NCBI RefSeq assembly: GCF_000250875.1
Contig: NZ_JH604852.1
Coordinates: 1 to 6,995 of the forward strand
Length of the DNA: 6,995 nt
Direction of reading: 5' to 3'
From: Sutterella parvirubra YIT 11816
Lineage (GTDB): Bacteria > Pseudomonadota > Gammaproteobacteria > Burkholderiales > Burkholderiaceae_F
Made by a program: the position numbers and the translations under genes. Position 1 is the first letter of the stretch; each line of letters begins with the position of its first letter. Shown here in pieces: positions 1 through 5,429 of this stretch. The notes below the pieces were generated by a model. It was not told where the DNA came from. It worked only from the letters and a program-made list of their open reading frames with translations, and did no database searches.

Positions 1-298
1 GAGTGTACCCGTTTGCGAGAAATTCACGGTTCATGGGAAACGGGAACGCGAATTTGTCATTTGATTTCTGCGGGACGAAAATGTCCGGTTCGGCCCGATA
101 CCGCGGTTTCCTGCGTGAAAACCCTGACTTTTTTAAGGGGTGGATCGGGCGGATCCGGGCGCGGGCGGGCGCGCTGTTGGTTCGTGGTTGGTTCACCGTA
201 CGTTCGCCGTCGGTCCGCATCGTTGTTCAGGAAAAGTCCTAAAATTTTGAACAACCGACTTCGCTTTTGAAGTTTTTCTCCCCGTCAGGAACCACCTC
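1..298. other. Gene-free left edge / 5' region of fic
   Basis: I see no protein that resembles a known family here; the short open frames have low-complexity, arginine-rich translations. Bases 8-14 and 38-44 form a 7-bp inverted repeat (CCCGTTT/AAACGGG). GTTGGTTC occurs twice with an 11-bp period (176-183 and 187-194). Bases 240-250 are markedly A/T-rich against a GC-rich background and include TAAAAT at 240-245, which matches a -10 hexamer at five of six positions, but no matching -35 lies at a normal distance. A weak hairpin (ACTTC at 258-262, GAAGT at 269-273) sits just before the fic ribosome binding site. The fic promoter is probably within 200-275 but is not proven. Confidence 0.4.
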
Positions 299-1615
299 AT
301 GCGCACGCCATCGCCCCGCGCGGGCACGCTCCGCAGCCGCCCGGTCGAGGGCTTCAGCCGCACGACCGTCGAGACCTTCGTGCCGGCGCCGCTCCCGCCC
401 GACCCGCCGCTCGAATTCACCCGGGAGCTCCACGCAGAGCTCACGGACGTTCGCGCGCGGCTCGCCTATCTGGAGGGGCTCGCAGAGGGGCTTGCCGGTG
501 GGTTTGAGGTGGATGCTTTCAACGTTCGTCGCACCTCGGGAAAGGCTGAAGGCCGGGACTTCCTGACGACCTTCCGCCGGATGACGATGCTTCGCGAAGC
601 GGGCGCGTCCTCGGCCGTCGAAGGGATCCGGGCGGACTGGACGGCGCTCCTTCACCCCAACGCTTCGGAAGACAAGGAAGACGTCGCCGCCGTTGGTCGG
701 CTCGTTCGGGCGACGGAGCTGCTCTTGGAACCTCCTTTCAGTCAAAACGGTCAAAACGGTCAAAACGGTCAAGACGGTCGGGCGGAGTGGATTGAAGGAA
801 GCGATCCCTGGTCGGCGCTTCTCGCCGCGCACGCCGAACTCTTCCCCGGCGACGCCGGCGCGGGCGCCTTCCGCCGGGAGTTGGTCGGCGTGGGGCCGCG
901 CGGGTCCTCCATCGAATCCGCCTACATCCCGCCGCACCCCGACGACGTGCCCGCGCTGATGAAGGATCTCGCCCGCACGGACCGGAGCGGGACGGATCCG
1001 CTCGGTCCGCTGGATCCGTTGATCTGCGCGGCGCTCATCCATTACCAGTTCGAAACCATTCATCCCTTCCGGGACGGGAACGGCCGCCTCGGGCGCGCGC
1101 TCATCCTACGGGAACTTTTGGCGTCGGGCGTCCGGGCGGCGGCGTTGATCGCGCCTTCCGTCCCGATTCTCGCAAGGAGAGGCGACTACTACGCCGCGCT
1201 CACGGCCGTGCGGGAGCGCGGGGACTTCGAGGGCTGGGTGCGGTTCTTCCTCGATATCCTCGGGCGGAGCGCCGACGAGGCGGCCTGGATCCTCCGCGGG
1301 ACCCGGGCCGTGAGGCGGGAGGCCGAGGCGGCGGTCATGGCGGTCGGGGCGGGAGAGTCCGGGAGACCGGAGTCGGCTTCTTCCGCGGCCGGGCGCCGGA
1401 AGCTCGCCTTTCTGGACTTTCTGGAAGCGAACCCCGTGATCGAGATCGGCTGGGCGGCGAAGGCGTTGGGGTTGAGTTTCCCGACGGTGACCGCTCTGGT
1501 GGAGGCGTTCGTCGAGGCCGGGGTGCTCCGTGAGGTCACCGGCCGTAGGCGCAGTCGGCGCTTTGCGTGGGTCGGATTGGTCGGGCTCTGGGAGGAGGGG
1601 ATGGGCGGACGATGA
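299..1615 (+). CDS. Fic family protein (class II Fic, probable AMPylase) with C-terminal winged helix
   Basis: A 438-residue Fic protein. Residues about 28-110 look like the Fic N-terminal domain and contain the inhibitory motif SSAVEG (S104, E108, G109), whose glutamate in class II Fic proteins blocks productive ATP binding. The target-docking flap is around residues 203-220 (SAYIPPHPDDVPALM). The catalytic loop HPFRDGNGRLGR is complete at 255-266, with H255 as the expected general base, so the protein should be able to transfer AMP (or another nucleotide moiety) to a hydroxyl on a target protein. Residues about 366-425 resemble a winged helix, common at the C-terminus of this subfamily and suggesting DNA binding or autoregulation. 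Residues 149-160 are a QNG repeat in a linker. The start is supported by AGGA at 287-290, eight bases before ATG. It appears monocistronic; no partner antitoxin gene is adjacent, which fits an in-cis inhibited Fic. The target is unknown. Confidence 0.95.
   Translation: MRTPSPRAGTLRSRPVEGFSRTTVETFVPAPLPPDPPLEFTRELHAELTDVRARLAYLEGLAEGLAGGFEVDAFNVRRTSGKAEGRDFLTTFRRMTMLREAGASSAVEGIRADWTALLHPNASEDKEDVAAVGRLVRATELLLEPPFSQNGQNGQNGQDGRAEWIEGSDPWSALLAAHAELFPGDAGAGAFRRELVGVGPRGSSIESAYIPPHPDDVPALMKDLARTDRSGTDPLGPLDPLICAALIHYQFETIHPFRDGNGRLGRALILRELLASGVRAAALIAPSVPILARRGDYYAALTAVRERGDFEGWVRFFLDILGRSADEAAWILRGTRAVRREAEAAVMAVGAGESGRPESASSAAGRRKLAFLDFLEANPVIEIGWAAKALGLSFPTVTALVEAFVEAGVLREVTGRRRSRRFAWVGLVGLWEEGMGGR
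741..776 (+). repeat. 9-bp tandem repeat, four units, inside fic
   Basis: The unit GTCAAAACG occurs three times in a row (741-767), followed by one copy with a single change (GTCAAGACG, 768-776). In the fic frame it encodes Gln-Asn-Gly three times and then Gln-Asp-Gly, at residues 149-160. Because the unit is a multiple of three, gain or loss of copies would only lengthen or shorten a hydrophilic linker. The repeat is A-rich compared with the surrounding GC-rich coding sequence. Confidence 0.95.
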
Positions 1616-1637
1616 CCGGTTCGAACAGCCGCCGACC

Positions 1638-2402
1638 TCACCTGTACTTGTCGAGGTTCGTCGGATCGAACGCCTTCCCCTCCCGCAGGCACTCAACAAG
1701 AGCGGCCCGCAGGAGCGCCTCGTCGGGCGCGAAGCGCCCGGCGGGGAAGGCCGCCTTGAAGCGCCGGGCGTAGGCCACGAGAAGCGCGTCGGTCGGGATC
1801 CGGGCCCATGCGTCCCCGGCATCGACGGGCAGGGCTCCGGGCGCGGCCGCGGGGTCCCCGGCCCCGGCCGCTCCTCCCTTCACGGTCGCCCCGACGCCCT
1901 CCCGCAGCGCCTCCTCCAGGGCTTCCTGGTAGACGGCCCGGTCCTCATCCGTAAAGCAGACGATCCCCACTTCTCCGGCAAAAGGATGCGCGAGCACGGT
2001 CGAGACCGCAATCCGGGCGGCCTCGCGGATGGGGTAGCCGTAGGACCCCGTCGAGATCGAGGGAAAGCGCACCGTCCGGAAGCCCTCCCGCAGGGCGATG
2101 TCGAGGGACGTCCGCCAGCAGGACGCGAGCGTCTCGGCCTCCCGCTGAGCGCCGCCCTTCCAAATGGGCCCCACCGTGTGGATGACCGCTCGGCAGGGGA
2201 GCCGGTAGGCGCGCGTCATCTTGGCGTCGCCCGGGGCGCAGCCCTTCAACCGGACGCACTCCTCCAAAAGTTCCCACCCGGCCTTCCGGTGAATCGCCCC
2301 GTCGACGCCGCCGCCCCCGCGGAGCGTCGCGTTCGCGGCGTTGACGATCGCGTCGACGGCTTCTTCGGTGATGTCGCCGGTCTTGACGAAGAGGGTGGGC
2401 AT
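1638..2402 (-). CDS. Macrodomain protein, probable ADP-ribose / O-acetyl-ADP-ribose hydrolase, with C-terminal extension
   Basis: A 254-residue cytosolic protein. Residues 1-170 are a MacroD/YmdB-type macrodomain: GDIT at 9-12, IVNAAN at 19-24, the glycine-rich substrate loop GGGGVDGAIH at 29-38, HTVGP at 75-79 and the phosphate-binding loop SISTGSYGYP at 115-124. Family members bind ADP-ribose and remove it from acidic residues or hydrolyse O-acetyl-ADP-ribose; the asparagines of NAAN and the GGVDGAIH loop are intact, so activity is expected. YmdB-like proteins usually end near residue 175. Here a Gly/Ala/Pro linker (about 172-197) leads to a predicted helical module (about 198-254) that I do not recognise. 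CTCC at 2410-2413 reads as GGAG on the coding strand, seven bases before ATG. The gene is convergent with fic, with 22 bases between stops and no room for a separate terminator. It lies downstream of lysR but behind a strong hairpin, so it probably has its own promoter. Confidence 0.92.
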   Translation of the reverse strand: MPTLFVKTGDITEEAVDAIVNAANATLRGGGGVDGAIHRKAGWELLEECVRLKGCAPGDAKMTRAYRLPCRAVIHTVGPIWKGGAQREAETLASCWRTSLDIALREGFRTVRFPSISTGSYGYPIREAARIAVSTVLAHPFAGEVGIVCFTDEDRAVYQEALEEALREGVGATVKGGAAGAGDPAAAPGALPVDAGDAWARIPTDALLVAYARRFKAAFPAGRFAPDEALLRAALVECLREGKAFDPTNLDKYR

Positions 2403-2445
2403 GAGGGGGCTCCGGAGGGCTGCGCAGAGATTTGGAGAAAGAGAG

Positions 2446-2482
2446 AAGGCGGCGCGGGCGCCGGATGCGCCTGCGCCGCCTC
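2446..2482 (-). terminator. Strong hairpin, probable intrinsic terminator upstream of the macrodomain gene
   Basis: GGCGGCGC (2448-2455) pairs perfectly with GCGCCGCC (2473-2480). One G-T pair (2456/2472) continues into GGCGC (2457-2461) and GCGCC (2467-2471), closing on a five-base loop (2462-2466). The result is a 14-bp stem. On the minus strand it is followed by TTCTCTCTTTCTCC, a pyrimidine-rich tract though not a pure U run. It would stop transcripts coming from lysR and the hydrolase remnant before the macrodomain gene. The stem itself is certain; the termination role is inference. Confidence 0.65.
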
Positions 2483-2516
2483 TTCAGACGATTCTACGAA
2501 GTGAACGGGGCTTCGC

Positions 2517-2542
2517 GGGCGTCCCCGGCTTCGGGAACGCCC
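2517..2542. other. Inverted repeat after the SGNH remnant
   Basis: GGGCGTCCCC (2517-2526) and GGGAACGCCC (2533-2542) pair over ten positions with one C-A mismatch and a six-base loop (2527-2532). It lies 24 bases past the stop codon of the hydrolase remnant on the minus strand and has no U tract on either strand. It may be part of the old gene's 3' end or simply an RNA-stabilising hairpin. Confidence 0.5.
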
Positions 2543-2565
2543 GGCCCGCCGGTGACCGTCAGCCG

Positions 2566-2775
2566 TCAGTTGGGGAACATCTCCTTGACCTTCGCCGCAA
2601 CGGCCTCACCCAACGCCTTGGTCTGCTCGGGCGTGAGGTGCACGCCGTCCGCCTGCTTCGGGGTGCCCACCACCGCGGCGGCGTCGAGGAACTCCGCGCC
2701 GCCCGCGCGCACGATCGGTTCGACGTACTTCGCGAGTTCGCGCGACTTCGCCTCGGCACCCTCTCCGATCTCACG
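2566..2775 (-). pseudogene. C-terminal remnant of an SGNH/GDSL-family hydrolase
   Basis: Reading the minus strand from 2775, a frame of about 69 codons ends at TGA (2566-2568). Its translation contains KSRELAKYVEPIV, GAEFLDAAAVV and DGVHLTPEQTKALGEAV, ending KEMFPN. This is the typical end of a GDSL/SGNH esterase: the D-x-x-H block (D43 and H46 of the fragment) supplies two members of the Ser-Asp-His triad. The parts carrying the GDS serine, the oxyanion glycine and the asparagine block, normally about 130-150 residues before this, are absent, because the sequence upstream is the lysR gene in another frame. No start codon or ribosome binding site is seen in frame. The fragment begins right at the lysR stop (2771-2773), so the truncation junction lies there. 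It is almost certainly a broken gene rather than a small functional protein. Confidence 0.75.
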
Positions 2776-3697
2776 GCCCCTGCGACGCCGGCTGCGGATC
2801 CGCCGGGCGCCACGTCTTCCCCCACTTGAGGAGCGCGTGCCGCCACCAGGCGAAGAACGTGGGGTTGACCTTTTCCAAGGATGACTCCAGCACGAGCCGC
2901 TCCTTGGGCAACGGGAGCACCGAATCCAACACCGTCACCGCCTTCGCCCACGCGGGGTTGGCGGCGAGCACGCGCCTCGAGAGCACCGCCCACCCGAGCC
3001 CGCGGGCGGCGAGCGACAGGGCGTGCGTCCCGGAATTGATGGACCAGAAGCGCGACGACACGATGAGGGGCGGCGGCGCGTCCGGGTCGCGGGCGGTGAT
3101 GACGATCTGACGGTGCTCCCTCAATGTTTCGAGGCTCACGATCCCGTCGGGCGCGGACTGCGCGACCGGGTGCGTCTTCGCCGCGACCAACACCATCGGA
3201 ATCGTCGCGATCTGGGTTTCTTCAAACTGGGCGGTCGTGCTGTCCTTGAAGACCAACGCCATCGACATGCCGGAATGCCGGAAGAACCAGGCCGTGTCGA
3301 AGGACGTGAGCGTCTCGATCTGAAGATCGACCCGGGGAAAGGCCTGGGCGAACGCTTCCAAGTGCGTCGCGATCATCGCGGGCGTCAGCCCCAGGTCCAC
3401 CCCCATGTGAAGGGTCCCCGTCTCCGTATGCGCGAGCGATTCCGCGTCGCGCGCGAAGTGGCCGTAGTGCTCAAGCACCAGCTTCGCGCGGGGGAGGAGC
3501 TCCCGGCCGCGCTCCGTAATCCTCAGGGTTCTGCCGCGGTGAAAGAGAGGGTATCCGAGGACGCCCTCCGCCGCGGCGATGCGTTCCGACACGACCGACT
3601 GGCTGCGGCCCAAGCGCCTTGCGGCCTTCGAGAAGCTTCCTTCGGCTTCGCTTTCGACGAAGGCCTTCATGAAGTCGAGGTCGAGCACGTCGGACAT
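2771..3697 (-). CDS. LysR-family transcriptional regulator
   Basis: A 308-residue protein. Residues about 5-66 are a winged helix-turn-helix with the usual LysR pattern: FMKAFVESEAEGSFSKAARRLGR, then SQSVVSERIAAAE as the recognition region, then LGYPLFHRGRTLRITERG. A linker helix (67-92) leads to the periplasmic-binding-protein-like effector domain (about 93-295), beginning TLHMGVDLGLTPAM. The frame stays open 38 codons further upstream, but the ATG at 3697 is preferred: it has AGGAG (CTCCT on the plus strand, 3704-3708) six bases upstream, and the domain starts immediately after it. Length is normal for the family. The effector is not predictable from sequence. The gene is divergent from the MFS transporter, the classic arrangement for a LysR regulator and its target, and a palindrome with LysR geometry lies between them. 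The C-terminal tail (about 296-308, rich in Pro/Gln/Ala) ends where a hydrolase remnant begins. Confidence 0.94.
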   Translation of the reverse strand: MSDVLDLDFMKAFVESEAEGSFSKAARRLGRSQSVVSERIAAAEGVLGYPLFHRGRTLRITERGRELLPRAKLVLEHYGHFARDAESLAHTETGTLHMGVDLGLTPAMIATHLEAFAQAFPRVDLQIETLTSFDTAWFFRHSGMSMALVFKDSTTAQFEETQIATIPMVLVAAKTHPVAQSAPDGIVSLETLREHRQIVITARDPDAPPPLIVSSRFWSINSGTHALSLAARGLGWAVLSRRVLAANPAWAKAVTVLDSVLPLPKERLVLESSLEKVNPTFFAWWRHALLKWGKTWRPADPQPASQGP

Positions 3698-3782
3698 GGT
3701 GAGCTCCTCTGCTGAAGATGGGTTGAAGAAGGACGGCGCGGCGTGCGAAGACGGAGGTGGGCGGGGCGCTGCCGGAGGAGCC

Positions 3783-3830
3783 CTCACGCAGCCCCACATG
3801 CAGCTCCACATGCAACCCTACATGCAGACC
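3783..3830. repeat. 12-bp tandem repeat, four units, in the lysR leader
   Basis: The units are CTCACGCAGCCC (3783-3794, degenerate), CACATGCAGCTC (3795-3806), CACATGCAACCC (3807-3818) and TACATGCAGACC (3819-3830). The core CATGCA recurs at 3797, 3809 and 3821, every 12 bases, with CACGCA at 3785. If the proposed lysR promoter is right, the repeat lies in the 5' untranslated leader of the lysR mRNA, 86-133 bases before its ATG. It could be a protein-binding array, an RNA element or a slippage product. Confidence 0.85.
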
Positions 3831-3909
3831 CGAAATGGCCGCCCACCGCTTTTCCGTTCACCTTCCGCAATCGCCCGGTACGTGGCGGATTCTGAATACG
3901 GGTGGTTGG

Positions 3910-3939
3910 ATTATCCATCGGAATTTCCGATGGGTGCAA
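3910..3939 (-). promoter_or_regulatory. Probable lysR promoter
   Basis: On the minus strand TTGCAC (3939-3934) is followed after 18 bases by GATAAT (3915-3910), which differs from the -10 consensus at one position; the -35 shares only its TTG. Transcription would start near 3903, giving a leader of about 205 bases. The spacer is almost exactly filled by the 19-bp palindrome at 3915-3933, so a protein bound there would cover the promoter. Confidence 0.5.
3915..3933. promoter_or_regulatory. LysR-type operator palindrome
   Basis: CCATCGGAATTTCCGATGG is a perfect inverted repeat: nine-base arms around a single T at 3924. The inner ATC-N9-GAT (3917-3931) has the T-N11-A spacing typical of LysR-family recognition sites. 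It lies between the divergent lysR and MFS genes. Bound regulator would repress lysR and could contact RNA polymerase at the transporter promoter, since its centre is about 53 bases before the transporter's probable start site. Confidence 0.75.
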
Positions 3940-3951
3940 ACTGGCTCCTCC

Positions 3952-3961
3952 GGAATTTTCC
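3952..3961. promoter_or_regulatory. Second, imperfect operator-like site
   Basis: GGAATTTTCC repeats the core of the large palindrome (GGAATTTCC at 3920-3928) with one extra T. Its centre is about 32 bp from the first centre, close to three helical turns. LysR-family tetramers commonly contact a strong site and a weaker second site on the same DNA face. The assignment is inference from similarity and spacing. Confidence 0.4.
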
Positions 3962-3964
3962 AAC

Positions 3965-3970
3965 CATAAT
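3965..3970 (+). promoter_or_regulatory. Probable -10 element of the MFS gene
   Basis: CATAAT matches the -10 consensus at five of six positions and would place the start of transcription near 3977, 24 bases before the ATG at 4001. There is no good -35 (TGGCTC at 3942-3947 is the positional candidate), as expected for a promoter that needs an activator. Confidence 0.45.
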
Positions 3971-4000
3971 GAGCTCAAGTTCCACAACCCCCGGTTTTTT

Positions 4001-5131
4001 ATGTCTTCACGGAAGGGGCTCACCGCCTCCTACGTCGGCTTCTTCACGGCCGGCTTCACCATCGCCGCCTGGGCGCCGCTCATCCCGTTCGTCAAGGAAG
4101 CGCTTCAGGCCAGTCCTTCTTCTCTCGGCATTCTTCTTCTCATGCTCGGCTTCGGCTCCATTCTCGGGATGCCGTTGGCCGGGTGGCTTGCGGTCACCTT
4201 GGGCCCCCGCCGCTCGATCGCGCTCTCGGGGCTGGGCTCGTGTCTCGCGCTCATTCTTTTGGCCGCCGTGCCGGGCTACCTCATCGAGTGCGCGTCTCTC
4301 TTCTTCTACGGCGTGACGTTGGGGTGCCTTGAGGTCTCGATGAACCTCTACGGTGCGGCGCTGGAGCGCCACCACGGGCGGCGCCTCATGTCGGGCTGCC
4401 ACGCCTTCTACTCGATCGGCGAGGTGGCGGCCGCCGTGGCGGTCTCGGGCGCGCTCTGGTTCGGGCTCACGCCCTTCGCCGCGACCACGATCATGATGGC
4501 GCTTTTGGGCGTCGTCTTCATCTGGTCGCTCCCGGGCGTGCTGGAGCTCCCGCTCTGCCGCGAAGAGGAGGGTGCCTTCGAGATGCCCAAGGGCGTCGTG
4601 TGGGGGCTGGCGCTCCTTTGCGCCGTGATCTTCTTGGCCGAAGGTGCCATGCTCGACTGGTCGGCGTTGTTCTTGAAGGAAGAAGCGGGCGTCCGTTTGG
4701 AAGAGGCCGGGATCGGCTACACGCTCTTCGTGATCGCGATGGCCTTGGCGCGTCTGGTGGGCGACAAGCTCGTCACGAAGTTGGGCGCCGTGCGCATGGT
4801 CTGGGGCGGGGTGCTCCTGATGGTGGCTTCCTTGGCGGCGATGGTCGCGTTCCCGGTGCCGGCCGTCGTCTTGACCGCGCTCTTCATGATGGGGCTTGGA
4901 ATCGCGAACGTCGCGCCCTTGATCGTCTCGGCGGCCTCCCGCCAGCGCACGATGCCCGCTTTGCCTGCCGTCACCGCCGTGACGACGATCGGGTATGCGG
5001 GGCTCACCGCCGGCCCGGCGCTTCTCGGGTTCGTGTCGGAATACTCGTCGCTCCTTCATGCCTTCGCGGTGCTGGCGGGGCTCCTCGTCGTCGTGGGGCT
5101 CGGGACGCGACGGGTGTCCGCGGCGCTCTGA
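4001..5131 (+). CDS. MFS transporter, YbjJ-like
   Basis: A 376-residue inner-membrane protein with about 12 hydrophobic segments, the size and pattern of the major facilitator superfamily. Resemblance to the uncharacterised E. coli YbjJ/fucose-permease-like branch rests on WAPLIPF (24-30), the loop GWLAVTLGPRR after the second segment (61-71), EVSMN (111-115), RRLMSGCHAFYSIG (127-140) and EGAMLDWSALFL (214-225). The central loop is around 186-198 (REEEGAFEMPKG). It should move a small molecule using the proton gradient; substrate and direction cannot be read from sequence, though a LysR-controlled exporter is a common arrangement. The frame is open back to a GTG at 3902, but that lies upstream of the probable promoter and adds a non-hydrophobic stretch, so ATG 4001 is chosen. 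Unusually, the bases before it (CCCCCGGTTTTTT) contain no purine-rich ribosome binding site. Confidence 0.9.
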   Translation: MSSRKGLTASYVGFFTAGFTIAAWAPLIPFVKEALQASPSSLGILLLMLGFGSILGMPLAGWLAVTLGPRRSIALSGLGSCLALILLAAVPGYLIECASLFFYGVTLGCLEVSMNLYGAALERHHGRRLMSGCHAFYSIGEVAAAVAVSGALWFGLTPFAATTIMMALLGVVFIWSLPGVLELPLCREEEGAFEMPKGVVWGLALLCAVIFLAEGAMLDWSALFLKEEAGVRLEEAGIGYTLFVIAMALARLVGDKLVTKLGAVRMVWGGVLLMVASLAAMVAFPVPAVVLTALFMMGLGIANVAPLIVSAASRQRTMPALPAVTAVTTIGYAGLTAGPALLGFVSEYSSLLHAFAVLAGLLVVVGLGTRRVSAAL

Positions 5132-5170
5132 TGAAAGGCCTGCTTTGACGGCGGCGCTCCGATGAGAGAC

Positions 5171-5202
5171 GTGGGAGGACGGTTCGACAGCCGTCCTCTC
5201 AT
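5171..5202 (+). terminator. Hairpin after the MFS gene, probable transcription stop
   Basis: AGGACGG (5176-5182) pairs with CCGTCCT (5191-5197), and the stem extends outward to 5171/5202 with two G-T pairs, giving about 12 bp around an eight-base loop. It begins 40 bases past the MFS stop. The following CGTTTGAG is only weakly T-rich, so it may be a weak terminator or an mRNA-end stabiliser. Confidence 0.5.
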
Positions 5203-5342
5203 CGTTTGAGGGGTGCCCTTGGCGGGGGCCTCCTGCGGGGCGTCTTTCGGAAGTTGTTCGCGACCGGGTCGGGCGCGGAGGATCTCCGCGCTCAACCTCC
5301 GGACACCGCGCGTCCCCGTCGGCAAGGCCCTCGCCGCCCATG

Positions 5343-5376
5343 AAAAACGCCCCGAAGCGGTCAGGGCTTCGGGGCG
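5343..5376 (-). terminator. Intrinsic terminator of the DUF305 gene
   Basis: CGCCCCGAAGC (5348-5358) and GCTTCGGGGCG (5366-5376) form a perfect 11-bp GC-rich stem with a seven-base loop. On the minus strand it is followed directly by five T residues (AAAAA at 5343-5347 on the plus strand). It lies 53 bases beyond the DUF305 stop codon and has all parts of a Rho-independent terminator. Confidence 0.9.
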
Positions 5377-5429
5377 CTGCTCCAGCGCGTTGCTCGTCGC
5401 TGTTCGGGGCCGTCCAGACGATTACTTCA

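Larger units (their letters stand above)
3698..4000. promoter_or_regulatory. Divergent lysR-MFS control region
   Basis: This 303-base gap is richer in A/T than the genes around it, especially 3885-4000. In order it contains the lysR ribosome binding site (3704-3708), a four-unit 12-bp tandem repeat (3783-3830), the lysR promoter with an embedded 19-bp palindrome (3910-3939), a second related site (3952-3961) and a probable -10 for the transporter (3965-3970). No gene is encoded in it. Confidence 0.8.
5132..5429. other. Convergent intergenic region between MFS and DUF305 genes
   Basis: This stretch lies between the stop codons of two convergent genes and encodes no recognisable protein. It holds three hairpins: 5171-5202 (for the plus strand), a perfect 8-bp stem with a three-base loop at 5273-5291 (GCGCGGAG / CTCCGCGC) of unknown role, and the minus-strand terminator at 5343-5376. 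Confidence 0.7.

Noticed and set aside
2559..2993. Minus-strand open frame of 144 codons overlapping the end of lysR
   Set aside because: Wrong frame for both lysR and the hydrolase remnant; Arg/Ala-rich translation with no motif.
3698..3811. N-terminal extension of 38 residues on the LysR protein
   Set aside because: It runs through the tandem repeat, has no ribosome binding site, and the ATG at 3697 has a good one directly before the helix-turn-helix domain.
3902..4000. N-terminal extension of the MFS protein from a GTG at 3902
   Set aside because: It lies across the operator and upstream of the likely transcription start, and the extra residues do not resemble transporter N-termini.
4007..5341. 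Long minus-strand open frame (444 codons) opposite the MFS gene
   Set aside because: The translation is Arg/Glu/His-rich low complexity, expected antisense to a hydrophobic GC-rich gene; the plus strand encodes clear membrane segments.
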